A program made the translations under genes and the position numbers. A model generated the notes under the pieces. That model worked only from the letters and a program-made list of their open reading frames with translations, was not told the DNA's origin and ran no database searches. This document shows, in pieces, positions 9,299 through 18,430 of a stretch of 63,345 nt of DNA (positions are counted from its first letter, which is position 1; every line of letters starts with the position of its first letter). Source of the DNA: Candidatus Endomicrobium neocapritermitis (lineage in GTDB: Bacteria; Elusimicrobiota; Endomicrobiia; Endomicrobiales; Endomicrobiaceae); the NCBI GenBank assembly GCA_009778325.1, contig WRJZ01000043.1, forward strand, positions 1 to 63,345, written 5' to 3'.

Positions 9299-12200
9299 TT
9301 CTTTCCTGAAATCAAATAAAAAAACAGCGGCACGAGCAGCGGCGCTATTATTGTTGCGCCCAGCATTCCGCATACGACGGCTGTGCCTATCGACTGTCTG
9401 CTGTTTGCGCCGGCTCCGCTGCTTATTGCCAGCGGAAGAGTGCCAAGTATAAAAGCAAAAGACGTCATTATTATCGGTCTGAAGCGCAGCCTTGCAGCTT
9501 CTACTGCCGCGTCAAAAGTACTTTTGCCCTGCTTCTCTTGAAGCTGTACGGCAAACTCTATAATCAAAATCGCGTTTTTTGCCGCAAGCCCCATGAGCGC
9601 GACCAAAGCTATTTGAAAGTATATATCATTATACATGCCTCTTAAAAAAGTGCCCAGAAGCGCGCCGAAAACCGCGAACGGAACCGCGAGGATAACGGCA
9701 AAAGGAAGGCTCCATTTTTCATATAGCGCGGCAAGAATCAAAAATACGACGATAATCCCGAGCAGCAAAGCTTTTGAGGAAGTGCTCCCGACAAGTTTTT
9801 CCTGATAAGCTGTGCCTGTCCACGCGAGAGCAAAATCGGAATCCAAAACTTTTACGGCGATATCTTCCACAATTTGTATCGCGGTGCCGCCGCTGACGTT
9901 ATTTGCGGGCATGGCGATAATTTTGGCCGCGGGAAAAGCGTTGAACCGTTCAACCGCGTCCGAACCAAGCGTTTGTTCAAGCGTTATAAGTTCCGAAAGA
10001 GGTATCATCTGCCCTGAAGCGGAACGCACAAATATGCCGTCAATCTGCTCGGGATACTGTCTGTAGTCCGCGCGCGCCTGCACCAGCACCTGAAAACTTC
10101 TTTCATATTTTGTAAAGTCATTGATATAATAAGTGCCGAAAGTCGCCTGCATGGCCGTGTAAAGATCGTCAAGAGATACGCCTTTCGCGATGGCTTTGGT
10201 GTTATCAACAGTCATTGTATACTGCGGCACCATATTTGAAAACGTAGTGGTTACATTTGCAATTTCCGGCCTTTGTCTTAAAGCCCCTATAAAAGCCTGA
10301 ATATTTTTAGCAAGAGCGTCATTGCCGCCGTCGCCTCTGTTTTGTATATACGCTTCAAGGCCGCCGGTTGTGCTCATGCCGATAATCGCGGGAGGATTAA
10401 AAGCAAGAACAAGAGCTCCCGGAACTTTTAACGCCGATTCTTTTTGTATATTGCTTATAAGCGCGCCTACGGACAGTTCTTTGGTTTTACGCATGCTCCA
10501 CGGTTTAAGTTTAACGTAACACGCGGCGCCGCTGGCTTTCTGCGTGCTGTTAAGCGGATCTCTGCCCGTAAAAAAGAATTCGAAATTAACGGACGGCTGA
10601 TTTAAAATAATATCTTCAATCTGATTCGATACGATTTTCGCGTTTTCCAGAGAAGTGCCTGGGTCGTTTTCCACGGCAACTATTACCGAGCCCTGATCTT
10701 CGTCCGGAATAAGATTTGACGGTATGACTTTAAAAAGCCATAAGCTTGAAATAAGTATAAACGCCATGACTATAATTGCCGCAGGTATACGCCTTATGAA
10801 AAAAGCGGAGACGCCTATATATTTTTTTGTAGTTAAAGCAAAAAACACGTTAAATTTGGCAAACAAACCTTTTGCGGGTTTTTCGCGCTTTTTAAGAAGA
10901 AGAGCGCAAAGCGCCGGAGTGAGAGTCAATGCTATAAATCCTGAAATTACTACTGAAACGGCTATAGTTATCGCAAACTGCTTATACATAACTCCGGCAA
11001 AACCGCCCATAAAAGAAACCGGAATAAAAACCGAACACAAAACGCATACGATAGCCACTAAAGCGCTCTGCACTTCTTCCATGGCTTTTATCGTTGCTTC
11101 TTTGGGCGAAAGATTTTCTTCCCGCATTATGCGTTCAACGTTTTCTATGACTACTATAGCGTCGTCAACAACCATTCCTATCGCGAGCACAAGCCCGAAT
11201 AGCGTTAAAGTGTTAATGGAAAAACCGAACGCGTACATTCCGGCGAAAGCGCCGACAATGGAAATCGGCACTGCGACGCACGGAATAAGAGTCGCTCGCC
11301 AGTCCTGAAGAAAAATATAAACGACAAAAAACACAAGCGCCATGGCAATTATAAGCGTTTTGACGACTTCTTTTATTGATTCGGTTATAAATGTCGTATT
11401 ATCGTAAGCAAGCTGGTATTGCATCCCCGAAGGAAAACGCTTCGATATTTCTTTCATGGTTTGGTTGACTCTTTTCGCGGTCGCGACGGCATTGGCTCCC
11501 GGCTCAAGAAAAACCGCTATGCCGACGGCAGGCTGTTTGTTTATCGCGCTGTAAAAAGAGTATGTCTGCGAACCAAGCTCAATATCCGCGACGTCTTTAA
11601 GCAGCAAAGAAGCGCCTGTCGCGTCAGCTCTTAAAATAATATTTTCGAACTCTTCCGGAGTCTGAAATCTTCCCTGGCCTTTTATGCTGACGGTTTTGCC
11701 GACGCTTTTATCCATGGGTGCTTCGCCTACTATGCCCGCGGCGCGCTGCTGGTTTTGCGAGCTTACCGCGGCAATAACGTCCGGCGGGGTAAGATTATAC
11801 GCGGCAAGTCTGTCCGGTTTAAGCCAGATGCGTATAGCGTAATTATTCGCGGAAAAAACCTGCGCGTCGCCTACGCCTGAAACTCTTTTTAAATCGTCAA
11901 TCACGTTTACAAGAGCGAAGTTGGCGATATAAGTGATATCATAAATATTATCTGGGGAAGTTAGCGCGTAAATCTGAAGCATTTCCGTGGAACGTTTTCT
12001 TACGGTTACGCCGTAACGCTGAACGTCGACGGGAAGAAGAGGCATGGCCTGCTGGACAAGGTTATTTACGTCAACCGTCGCGATATCCGGGTCAGTGCCT
12101 ATATTAAAGTATACGGTAAGATTCATATTTCCGTATGAATCCGACGTGGAATTCATGTAAAGCATATTTTCAACGCCGTTAATCTGCTGTTCTAACGGAG

Positions 12201-12390
12201 CGGCAACCGACTGGGAAATGACTTCCGGGTCAGCGCCCGTATAAACCGTGGAAACGGAAACAGTCGGAGGCGTGAGGTTGGGATACCTGTCCACCGATAA
12301 AGAAAATATTGAAATTATTCCTGAAAGAAGAATAAGTAGCGCTATAACCGTCGCGAAAATAGGCCTGTTTATAAAAATTTTGGATAACAT
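9262..12390 (-). CDS. RND multidrug efflux transporter, inner-membrane pump (AcrB/MexB, HAE1 family)
   Basis: Full-length at 1042 residues, close to AcrB. It starts in AcrB style with a cytoplasmic stub, then the first membrane helix (IFATVIALLILLSGIISI) and a porter domain. The proton-relay pair Asp409-Asp410 lies in GMVVDDAIVVIENVER of helix 4, and the family's late helices end in LVPLFFYLISG. It exports hydrophobic or amphiphilic compounds by proton antiport, with the adaptor upstream and the channel downstream. The last dozen residues (KKDAEMQGGRDAE) are encoded by a HAP arm that also supplies the stop, so the native tail has been changed. Substrate cannot be predicted. Confidence 0.97.
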   Translation of the reverse strand: MLSKIFINRPIFATVIALLILLSGIISIFSLSVDRYPNLTPPTVSVSTVYTGADPEVISQSVAAPLEQQINGVENMLYMNSTSDSYGNMNLTVYFNIGTDPDIATVDVNNLVQQAMPLLPVDVQRYGVTVRKRSTEMLQIYALTSPDNIYDITYIANFALVNVIDDLKRVSGVGDAQVFSANNYAIRIWLKPDRLAAYNLTPPDVIAAVSSQNQQRAAGIVGEAPMDKSVGKTVSIKGQGRFQTPEEFENIILRADATGASLLLKDVADIELGSQTYSFYSAINKQPAVGIAVFLEPGANAVATAKRVNQTMKEISKRFPSGMQYQLAYDNTTFITESIKEVVKTLIIAMALVFFVVYIFLQDWRATLIPCVAVPISIVGAFAGMYAFGFSINTLTLFGLVLAIGMVVDDAIVVIENVERIMREENLSPKEATIKAMEEVQSALVAIVCVLCSVFIPVSFMGGFAGVMYKQFAITIAVSVVISGFIALTLTPALCALLLKKREKPAKGLFAKFNVFFALTTKKYIGVSAFFIRRIPAAIIVMAFILISSLWLFKVIPSNLIPDEDQGSVIVAVENDPGTSLENAKIVSNQIEDIILNQPSVNFEFFFTGRDPLNSTQKASGAACYVKLKPWSMRKTKELSVGALISNIQKESALKVPGALVLAFNPPAIIGMSTTGGLEAYIQNRGDGGNDALAKNIQAFIGALRQRPEIANVTTTFSNMVPQYTMTVDNTKAIAKGVSLDDLYTAMQATFGTYYINDFTKYERSFQVLVQARADYRQYPEQIDGIFVRSASGQMIPLSELITLEQTLGSDAVERFNAFPAAKIIAMPANNVSGGTAIQIVEDIAVKVLDSDFALAWTGTAYQEKLVGSTSSKALLLGIIVVFLILAALYEKWSLPFAVILAVPFAVFGALLGTFLRGMYNDIYFQIALVALMGLAAKNAILIIEFAVQLQEKQGKSTFDAAVEAARLRFRPIIMTSFAFILGTLPLAISSGAGANSRQSIGTAVVCGMLGATIIAPLLVPLFFYLISGKKDAEMQGGRDAE

Positions 12391-12410
12391 GTTATTCCCC
12401 CGTTTAACTA

Positions 12411-12536
12411 CAGAGTGGAGATTGAAGAGTGTAGAGTGAAGATGATTGTGTTTCGGCTTTGCCGAAACGGGCTAATAGGTTTTCGCTTCGCAAAAACTCC
12501 TTATCTTCACTTTTCACTCTCCACTCTTCACTCTTT
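12411..12536. repeat. HAP element with 7-base arm units and twin hairpin core
   Basis: Arms 12411-12443 and 12503-12536 are complementary strings of AGAGTGG/AGAGTGA-type heptamers. The core holds GTTTCGGCTTTGCCGAAAC at 12450-12468 and a GTTTTCGC...GCAAAAAC hairpin at 12479-12497. It separates the adaptor and pump genes. Confidence 0.9.
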
Positions 12537-12539
12537 TTA

Positions 12540-13862
12540 TTATAAAGAAGGCGAAGAAACTTCCACGCTGTCAACGGATTCGAGCGAACTTCCCGAAACC
12601 AGCGGCAGCCCTTCCGAAGGCTGCGCGTCTAATATCACAATTTCAGCTTCATGCGCGGAATTAATATTTCCTGGTATGTTTACGGTGTCCGCCTGCGCGG
12701 CTGTTTCTTTTTTTCTCACGGCAAATTCTTTCATCACAGGCGCGACTTTTTCGCCGGCTCTCACTTTAATAAGTCCGTCAAGCACTGCTGTTTCGCCTTC
12801 TTTAAGCCCGCTTGAAATCATATATATACCGCCCTTAGCTTCCCCGGTTACCGTGCGGGCTTCCAAAACATTATCCTGATTTACAACATAAGAGATATCG
12901 CCTGCAGGCGTTTTAAGCACTGCGCTTTCAGGAATAACAATTTCGTCTTTATAATTTACGCCTAAAAGATTTACGCGCACAAACTGTCCGGGAATGAGCA
13001 GACGCTGGTTTTGGGGATTCGGCAAAGCCGCCCTTACAAAAATACTTGCGGTCTGCGGATTTTCGCTGCTGTCAAAAAATATTATTTTTGCGGTCTGCGG
13101 ATACGCGGAACCGTCCTGAAGAATTACCTGAGCTTGTACGGGAAGCGTATTTTCCTCATTTGTCGCGACTTTCCCTTGCGCAAAATCTTTTGCCAAAACG
13201 GCAAACTGGCTTGACGGCATATTAAAATTAACATATATAGGGTCCGTCTGAACCATTGTCGTTAAAAGCCCGCTGTCGCTTCCGGCGGAAATAAGGCTTC
13301 CTATAGACTGGAGGCTGATTCCCGTCAGACCCGATATCGGAGCGGCAACTTTCGTGTCGCTGAGATTAACGGCGGCATTGTCAACTTCTGCTTTTGCGAC
13401 TTCCGCGTTCGCTTTCGCGGATTCATAAGCTGCCGAAGCGTCGTCATACTCTTTGCGGCTTACTGAGCCTTTTTTGTAAAGAGACGACATTCTTTTGTAA
13501 TCATTGTGCGTGCGCGTCACGTCGCTTTGCGCCTGATGAAGCGCGCCTGTCGCTTTTGCCAAAGCTATTTTATAAGGCTCATCGTCTATCTGAAAAAGCT
13601 GTGTACCCTCTTGTACATAAGAGCCTTCCTCATACATTCTTGCTTTCAAAATACCGCTCGCCTGTGCTCTTATCTGCACTTCCAAAGAACCGGCAAGCTG
13701 CGCCGGATACTGCATTTCAAACGGCAGATCCGTTTTAATAACTTTAACGGCATTCACAGGCATAGCAACGGCTTGCGGCTGTTTTTTTCCTTTACATGCA
13801 GCGGATGTAAAAAATAAAATAAAAGCAAAACAGCACAGCATGGAAGTTTTAAAGATTTTCAT
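12540..13862 (-). CDS. RND efflux periplasmic adaptor lipoprotein (AcrA/MexA, MFP family)
   Basis: Links the pump to the outer-membrane channel. From ATG 13862 the protein starts MKIFKTSM, has a hydrophobic run and a SAAC lipobox (Cys about 23). Then come the family's barrel-sandwich half (VQIRAQASGILKARMYEEGS), an alpha-hairpin with coiled-coil character (about residues 100-165) and the second lipoyl half (TKVAAPISGLTG). A longer frame from TTG 13877 is possible, but GGAG sits 9 nt before the ATG. First gene of the efflux operon. The C-terminal 45 residues are low-complexity and rich in Ser, Glu and Val, which is unusual for the family. Confidence 0.95.
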   Translation of the reverse strand: MKIFKTSMLCCFAFILFFTSAACKGKKQPQAVAMPVNAVKVIKTDLPFEMQYPAQLAGSLEVQIRAQASGILKARMYEEGSYVQEGTQLFQIDDEPYKIALAKATGALHQAQSDVTRTHNDYKRMSSLYKKGSVSRKEYDDASAAYESAKANAEVAKAEVDNAAVNLSDTKVAAPISGLTGISLQSIGSLISAGSDSGLLTTMVQTDPIYVNFNMPSSQFAVLAKDFAQGKVATNEENTLPVQAQVILQDGSAYPQTAKIIFFDSSENPQTASIFVRAALPNPQNQRLLIPGQFVRVNLLGVNYKDEIVIPESAVLKTPAGDISYVVNQDNVLEARTVTGEAKGGIYMISSGLKEGETAVLDGLIKVRAGEKVAPVMKEFAVRKKETAAQADTVNIPGNINSAHEAEIVILDAQPSEGLPLVSGSSLESVDSVEVSSPSL

Positions 13863-13938
13863 TTTTATCTTCTCCAAAGTGAGTCATCAAAAAGCAGGTC
13901 CGTGATGCAGAGTATATATTATGTAATATTATGCTATG

Positions 13939-14068
13939 AACGGCAAGTAATAAATAATAAGTAAAAAGTAATGTGTATTGTGTTTCGGCGAAGCCGAAAC
14001 GTATTATATGTTTTCGCTTCGCGAAAACACCAAAATTTTTACTTATTATTTATTACTTATTACTTGTC
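13939..14068. repeat. HAP element with 7-base arm units (AAGTAAT type)
   Basis: Left arm from 13939 (AACGGCA boundary, then AAGTAAT/AAATAAT heptamers) pairs with the right arm 14037-14068. Hairpins GTTTCGGCGAAGCCGAAAC (13982-14000) and GTTTTCGCTTCGCGAAAAC (14010-14028) form the core. It lies between the leftward ferredoxin gene and the efflux operon. Confidence 0.9.
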
Positions 14069-14070
14069 GT

Positions 14071-15561
14071 TTATAAAGGTTCAACTACTATGCCTCTGGG
14101 CTTTCCGTAAACCGGGCATTTATTTTCGCAAACGCCGCAGCCTATACACAAATCCAAATCTACAACCGGCACTTCTGTTTCCATGCCGTTAATTATTTCT
14201 TTTACAAATTTAATGGCTTTATTTGGAACCGGGCAATGCTCTTCGCAGACAAGACATTCTATTCCGTCTCTCCACGGAACGCATCTGTCTTTAATTATCA
14301 CGGCTTTGCCCATTCTCCACTGCATTTTTTCTTCCGGTGAAAGAGCTTTTATTGCCTGCGTCGGGCAAACGCGGCCGCAGGCATTGCAGCTGTATTCGCA
14401 ATAACCTATTATGTTATCCATTTCCGGAGTCCAAATTCCATCCACGCCGCTTTCAAGCATAACAGGCTGCAAGCCGTTTGTTATGCAGACTTTCATACAG
14501 TTGCCGCAGCGCACGCACGCTTCTTTAAATTGATTTTCCGGCATTGATCCAGGAGGACGTATTACTGGATGATTTGTTTTTTTACCTGCGCCGTAAGCTT
14601 TTCTACCGAACATATATATTGCGGCTAAAACTCCGCCGCCCCAAAACAGAAATTGTTTTCTTGTTATTCCTTTGTCTTTGCCGCTGCCGTTATCTTCACT
14701 CTTCACTCTGCACTCTATACTCTGTCTGCAATTTGAGGCCATACAGTCCATACACATTACGCATTCGCTCGGGATATAAGAGCCGTCATGCCTTATGGCA
14801 TTTGAACGGCAAATCTGCTCGCACCTGCCGCAGTTTAAACTGCAGGAACCTTTTCTTAAAGGAAACTTCGGCTTAACGGAAAGTATGCCTAAAGACGCTC
14901 CGAGAGGGCATATATATCTGCACCAGAAACGTTTTTTATAAAGCGCCGCTAAAACCGGAATTATAAAAAGCAAAAAGAAAATAAACTGATATCTGAAAGC
15001 AATGCTTCTCGAATCAAAAATATTGTTTCGCAGCGCGTCATAAACGCCTTCGCCGAAATTGTGGTTTATTATCATATATTGGAAAAATTTATCGGTTATT
15101 GCGTTAACAAAAGGAAAGAAACTTAAATTTATAAATCGCGAAAAAATAGTTATAGGTTCAAAAATCCATACAAACTGAAAACCCAAAACGGCAAGAATAA
15201 AAAAACCGAGCAGCATGTAATATTTTGACATTAATCCTTTTGACGGAGCGCTTTCGCGCCATTTTCTAAACGGGCGGCAAAGAAAAGCGAAAAAATCCAT
15301 TACGGCGCCGTAAGGGCAAAGCCAGCCGCAAAAAACTCTGCCGAACAGCAAAGCCAAAGCGATAAAAACCGTAAGAATAAATATGGCTGCCGTAATATAC
15401 TGCGCGGCAATATAAGCAAAAATAAGAAGCGAAGGCGAGGTGAGAAAAAATTCTTTGGCTGTAATAAATTTAAAAGGATAGCTTAAAAGAAACAGAGAAA
15501 CGGAAGCAAATAAAAACGCGGTAATTTGAACAATAATCCTTGCCGTTTTAAGTTTGTTCAT
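14071..15561 (-). CDS. NapH-NapG-like fused membrane ferredoxin
   Basis: 496 residues. The N-terminal half is a NapH/MauN-type quinol-side protein: several membrane helices, the FCGWLCPYGA motif near residue 80, then CRYICPLGA and two 4Fe-4S sites (CSLNCGRCEQIC, CVMCMDCMASNC). A linker of about 13 residues (QSIECRVKSEDNG) follows, encoded by a HAP arm. The C-terminal half resembles NapG: a Tat-like segment (TRKQFLFWGGG), the NapG-like IRPPGSMPENQF, and four Cys-rich 4Fe-4S sites ending in CIGCGVCENKCP. It probably passes electrons from the quinone pool to a periplasmic acceptor. No nitrate reductase is nearby, so the acceptor is unknown. AGGA lies 5 nt before the ATG. Confidence 0.88.
   Translation of the reverse strand: MNKLKTARIIVQITAFLFASVSLFLLSYPFKFITAKEFFLTSPSLLIFAYIAAQYITAAIFILTVFIALALLFGRVFCGWLCPYGAVMDFFAFLCRPFRKWRESAPSKGLMSKYYMLLGFFILAVLGFQFVWIFEPITIFSRFINLSFFPFVNAITDKFFQYMIINHNFGEGVYDALRNNIFDSRSIAFRYQFIFFLLFIIPVLAALYKKRFWCRYICPLGASLGILSVKPKFPLRKGSCSLNCGRCEQICRSNAIRHDGSYIPSECVMCMDCMASNCRQSIECRVKSEDNGSGKDKGITRKQFLFWGGGVLAAIYMFGRKAYGAGKKTNHPVIRPPGSMPENQFKEACVRCGNCMKVCITNGLQPVMLESGVDGIWTPEMDNIIGYCEYSCNACGRVCPTQAIKALSPEEKMQWRMGKAVIIKDRCVPWRDGIECLVCEEHCPVPNKAIKFVKEIINGMETEVPVVDLDLCIGCGVCENKCPVYGKPRGIVVEPL
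14687..14728. repeat. Solo HAP arm inside the NapHG-like coding sequence
   Basis: On the minus strand AGAGTAT, AGAGTGC, AGAGTGA, AGAGTGA follow each other as heptamers, then AGATAACGGCAG. This matches the arms at 12411-12536 and 45801-45943. Only one arm is present, it is in frame, and it encodes the linker between the two halves of the fusion. Confidence 0.85.
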
Positions 15562-15573
15562 ATAAATCCTTAT

Positions 15574-15655
15574 GAGGGATGCGGAGCAACTGCATACGAC
15601 AAAAAAAAGTCTTTACCCTGCCTCTCTGCATCCCCGCATCCCTGCATCGCCGTTA
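15574..15655. repeat. HAP element with 8-base arm units, one arm eroded
   Basis: The right part (about 15616-15655) holds CTCTGCATCCCCGCATCCCT octamers and the TGCATCGCCGTT end. The left part (about 15574-15592) keeps only GGGATGCGGAGC and a fragment. It lies between DUF362 and the NapHG-like gene. Confidence 0.75.
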
Positions 15656-16657
15656 CTATATTTTTTCCACTCTGATATTCGCTGCACCGGAAAACAAAAC
15701 TCCGGCTCCGGATTCCGCGGAACGTTTTATATGCGGTATCTTTGCGCCGTCAATATTAAACAAAGTTTTTGAAGCGTAGCTGTCCGCGAGAACAGGGTCG
15801 GTTGAAGCGATTATCGTATCTCTTCTGGCAACGTCCGCCAAATTTCCGCCGCGCGGTCCGTTAGCGGTTAAAATATTTACAGCGTCAATAATATTTAAGT
15901 CGGGCTGGATAAAATTGACAAGTTCGGCAAGCTTTTTGTCCATTTCCCAATGCATCTGGCCTCTGTTTCCTCCGACTGTTCCCATAAGATTTTTAATCGA
16001 AAGAGTGAGCGTTCCGCTGCCGTGCGTTTTTGCTATAGGCACATTTATGAAGGCATCGCATTCTATCGCGTCCCTGTAAGTCGGCCAGTCCTGCATTAAA
16101 GCGTCCGTTTTCAAAAATTTCGCGGGACTGTATTTCCAGTCGTCCATATAAAGCACTGTAGCGCCCGCGTCTTTGGCGGCTTGGGAAATTCCGGAATTTA
16201 CATAACAAAGTTTTCTGTCATTGCATGTATTGTCAAAAACTTTCACGGTTTTCGCGCCGTTTTCAAAACACATTTTCACAACAGTCGCGACAACCAGAGG
16301 ATTTGTGTTAGCCGCGTATTCCGGAGCCCTGTTCCAGCCGATATTAGGTTTTACGACTGCCGTGTCGCCGCTTTTTACAAACCTGCCCATGCCGCCCAAA
16401 AGGTCAACGCATTTTCTCGTTATCATTTCAATATCTTTGCCTGTTACCGCTGTCAAATCATAATCAGTGGAGACAGCCCTTCTTGTTCTCGGACCGATAG
16501 ATTTGGTATTCTGGGCAAACGCTTTTTTCGCGGTATTTGACGAAAACGCCAAAAACGCGCCGCCGGCAGCCAAAGTTTTCAAAAATGTTTTTCTTGTAAC
16601 TTCCACTGACAAAATCTTTTTGGCTTTTGACACGGCTTTTTCAATTTTTTTGTTCAT
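15656..16657 (-). CDS. DUF362 protein with Tat-like signal
   Basis: 333 residues of the DUF362 family, often found beside ferredoxins. The N-terminus has EVTRKTFLKTLAAGG, a twin-arginine-like motif with Lys in place of the second Arg, then a hydrophobic segment and KKAFA as a possible cleavage site. The body has the family's VKPNIGWNRAP and CDAFINVPIAKTHG motifs. GGAG precedes the ATG, and the start overlaps the end of tatC by 17 bases. Its position between tatC and the NapHG-like gene suggests a Tat-exported partner of that redox protein. The reaction is not known. Confidence 0.9.
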   Translation of the reverse strand: MNKKIEKAVSKAKKILSVEVTRKTFLKTLAAGGAFLAFSSNTAKKAFAQNTKSIGPRTRRAVSTDYDLTAVTGKDIEMITRKCVDLLGGMGRFVKSGDTAVVKPNIGWNRAPEYAANTNPLVVATVVKMCFENGAKTVKVFDNTCNDRKLCYVNSGISQAAKDAGATVLYMDDWKYSPAKFLKTDALMQDWPTYRDAIECDAFINVPIAKTHGSGTLTLSIKNLMGTVGGNRGQMHWEMDKKLAELVNFIQPDLNIIDAVNILTANGPRGGNLADVARRDTIIASTDPVLADSYASKTLFNIDGAKIPHIKRSAESGAGVLFSGAANIRVEKI

Positions 16658-17384
16658 ACACTTCTCCTCCCGGCGCGATTCTTTTTTTATAAACCGCTTT
16701 TGAAATAAAAACTCCTATTTCGTACAAAATAATCATCGGAACGACAAACAGCATCATGCTGAACGCGTCCGTGGTCGGCGTTATTACAGCCGCGATAACG
16801 CATAAAGCGAAATAAGCTTCTTTTCTTTTCCCCGCCAAAAGACTGGGAGTAATTAATCCGAACTTTGTAAAGATATAGGCTATAAGCGGAATCTGGAAAA
16901 TCATTCCGCCGCAAAAAACTAAAGCGCATACGAACGACACGTAAGAAGTCAAAGTTATCTGAGCCGGAGTTCCGGTCAGCCCCTGCGATAAATTCATAAG
17001 AAAACCGACAGCCTGCGGAATAACGAAAAAATAGGAAAACAATACGCCGGAAACAAATAATAAAAACGCTGAAAATACCCATTTCGTTACGGACGAATTA
17101 TGCTCTTGCGCGGCAGGCTTTATAAAACTAAAAAATTCATAAAATATCGGCAATGCGGCGACAGCAAGACCGGCAAAGAACGCGGTTTTTATATAAATAG
17201 CTATCGATTCTGTGGGTTTTAATATCAAAAAACTTTCAATTATGCCTTTTGAAGGATATTTTATTATTGCAAGAATTTGTTCCGTAAAAAAAAGAGCGAC
17301 AAGCGAGGCGGCAATAACATATATTCCGCTTCGGATAAGCCGCCATCTCAGCTCTTCAAGATGGTCCGTAACACTCATCTTCAT
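16641..17384 (-). CDS. tatC: Sec-independent protein translocase TatC
   Basis: The receptor subunit of the twin-arginine translocase, which exports folded, often cofactor-loaded proteins. It has 247 residues, typical length, with the N-terminal family motif DHLEELRWRLIRS and about six membrane helices, including GGMIFQIPLIAYIFTKFGLI and the AVITPTTDAFS loop. The ATG overlaps the tatA stop (ATGA), so the two are coupled. With tatA upstream and a Tat-like DUF362 protein downstream it forms a small export module. No tatB-like gene is seen; one TatA can serve both roles in many phyla. Confidence 0.97.
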   Translation of the reverse strand: MKMSVTDHLEELRWRLIRSGIYVIAASLVALFFTEQILAIIKYPSKGIIESFLILKPTESIAIYIKTAFFAGLAVAALPIFYEFFSFIKPAAQEHNSSVTKWVFSAFLLFVSGVLFSYFFVIPQAVGFLMNLSQGLTGTPAQITLTSYVSFVCALVFCGGMIFQIPLIAYIFTKFGLITPSLLAGKRKEAYFALCVIAAVITPTTDAFSMMLFVVPMIILYEIGVFISKAVYKKRIAPGGEVYEQKN

Positions 17385-17578
17385 TTAGGTTTCGCGCCGT
17401 CCTGGGTTTCTTCTTTTTTTTCTTCTTCATTTTCTTTGGCGTCAGGAGACATTCCTTTTTTAAATTCCTGAACCGATTTTCCCAAAGATTTCGCGATTTC
17501 AGGCAGCCTTTTCGCCCCGAACAAAAGCAATGCCAAAAGAAGAATTACTATGACTTCCTGCCAGCCTATGCCGAACAT
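17381..17578 (-). CDS. tatA: Twin-arginine translocase pore subunit TatA/E
   Basis: 65 residues: a short N-terminal membrane helix (WQEVIVILLLALLLFG), then the hinge and amphipathic helix FGAKRLPEIAKSLGKSVQEFKKG, then a Glu/Lys-rich tail. It oligomerises in the inner membrane to form the Tat pore with TatC. The stop codon overlaps the tatC start by four bases. A HAP element separates it from ccdA upstream. Confidence 0.96.
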   Translation of the reverse strand: MFGIGWQEVIVILLLALLLFGAKRLPEIAKSLGKSVQEFKKGMSPDAKENEEEKKEETQDGAKPK

Positions 17579-17594
17579 ACGTTCCTCCTATATT

Positions 17595-17696
17595 AGAAGT
17601 CGGGAGAGCTGAGAAGCTTGGAAGCTGAGAGGAGCTGTAGTCGTTAAAGTCCTTGCCGCTGCTCAGCTTCTCAACTTCCCAGCTTCCCAACTTCTT
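17595..17696. repeat. HAP element with 9-base arm units (AGCTTGG type)
   Basis: Left arm 17595-17636 (GAAGCTTGG/AAGCTGAGA units) is complementary to 17661-17696. The core GAGGAGCTGTAGTCGTTAAA with CCTTGCCG is shared with the copies at 18431, 27352 and, in part, 44494. Confidence 0.88.
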
Positions 17697-17699
17697 TTA

Positions 17700-18419
17700 T
17701 TAATTCACTGCCTTTAAAATAATTTCGGTTATTTTAGAAAAACCGTCTGTTATGACAAGTGCTCCGACCAGAATTAAAAGTATTCCTGAAACGATTTCAA
17801 TAATTCCGTAATATTTTTTAATACTGTTAAAAAATCTTAAAAACCAATTGATAAAAAGAGACGTCAAAATAAAAGGTATGCCCAGCCCGAGAGAGTAAAC
17901 CAGAAGCAGCCAAAAACCGTCCGCAGCGCTGCCCTGGGTAGAAGCAAGAATAAGTATGGAAGAAAGTATCGGCCCTACGCACGGCGTCCAGCCGATTGCA
18001 AAAGCAGCGCCAACAAAAAAAGCGCCTGCCCAGGCGGTTGGGGATTGTATTTTGCCTGAAGCCGAAGCCTGCCTGTATAAAAATTTTATTCTGAAAATCC
18101 CGGCCATATGAAGACCGAAAATTATAATAACGGCGCCGCCTATATAACGAAGCCAGTCCCTGAATTCGATTAAAACGCCGCCAAGCCAGCTGGCAGACAA
18201 ACCGAGAAGAACAAAAACAAAGCTAAAGCCTAAAACAAAAATAACCGCTTTAGAAAAAGTTTTGCGTAAAGAAGTTTTATGCTCACGCAAATCTTCTATC
18301 GAAGATCCGGTTATAAAAGAAATAAAAGCCGGAATCAACGGAAGCACGCAGGGGCTTGCAAAAGTCAGCAGCCCCGCGGCAAAACTTGCCAATAACGGAA
18401 TTTTTCCCAGATCTTCCAT
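17700..18419 (-). CDS. ccdA: CcdA-type thiol-disulfide electron carrier (cytochrome c biogenesis)
   Basis: 239 residues with six predicted membrane helices. The motifs FASPCVLPLIPAF near residue 20 and GWTPCVGPILSS near residue 145 carry the paired redox Cys typical of CcdA/short DsbD. It moves electrons from cytoplasmic thioredoxin to periplasmic thiols, for cytochrome c or other envelope proteins. AAGGAG is 4 nt before the ATG. The next genes downstream are tatAC and two redox proteins, so it may supply reductant to that cluster; no cytochrome c gene is seen here. Confidence 0.92.
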   Translation of the reverse strand: MEDLGKIPLLASFAAGLLTFASPCVLPLIPAFISFITGSSIEDLREHKTSLRKTFSKAVIFVLGFSFVFVLLGLSASWLGGVLIEFRDWLRYIGGAVIIIFGLHMAGIFRIKFLYRQASASGKIQSPTAWAGAFFVGAAFAIGWTPCVGPILSSILILASTQGSAADGFWLLLVYSLGLGIPFILTSLFINWFLRFFNSIKKYYGIIEIVSGILLILVGALVITDGFSKITEIILKAVN

Positions 18420-18430
18420 AAAACTCCTTT

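Noticed and set aside
12415-12879. Rightward frame of 154 codons
   Set aside because: It covers a HAP element and the complement of the adaptor gene; no independent support.
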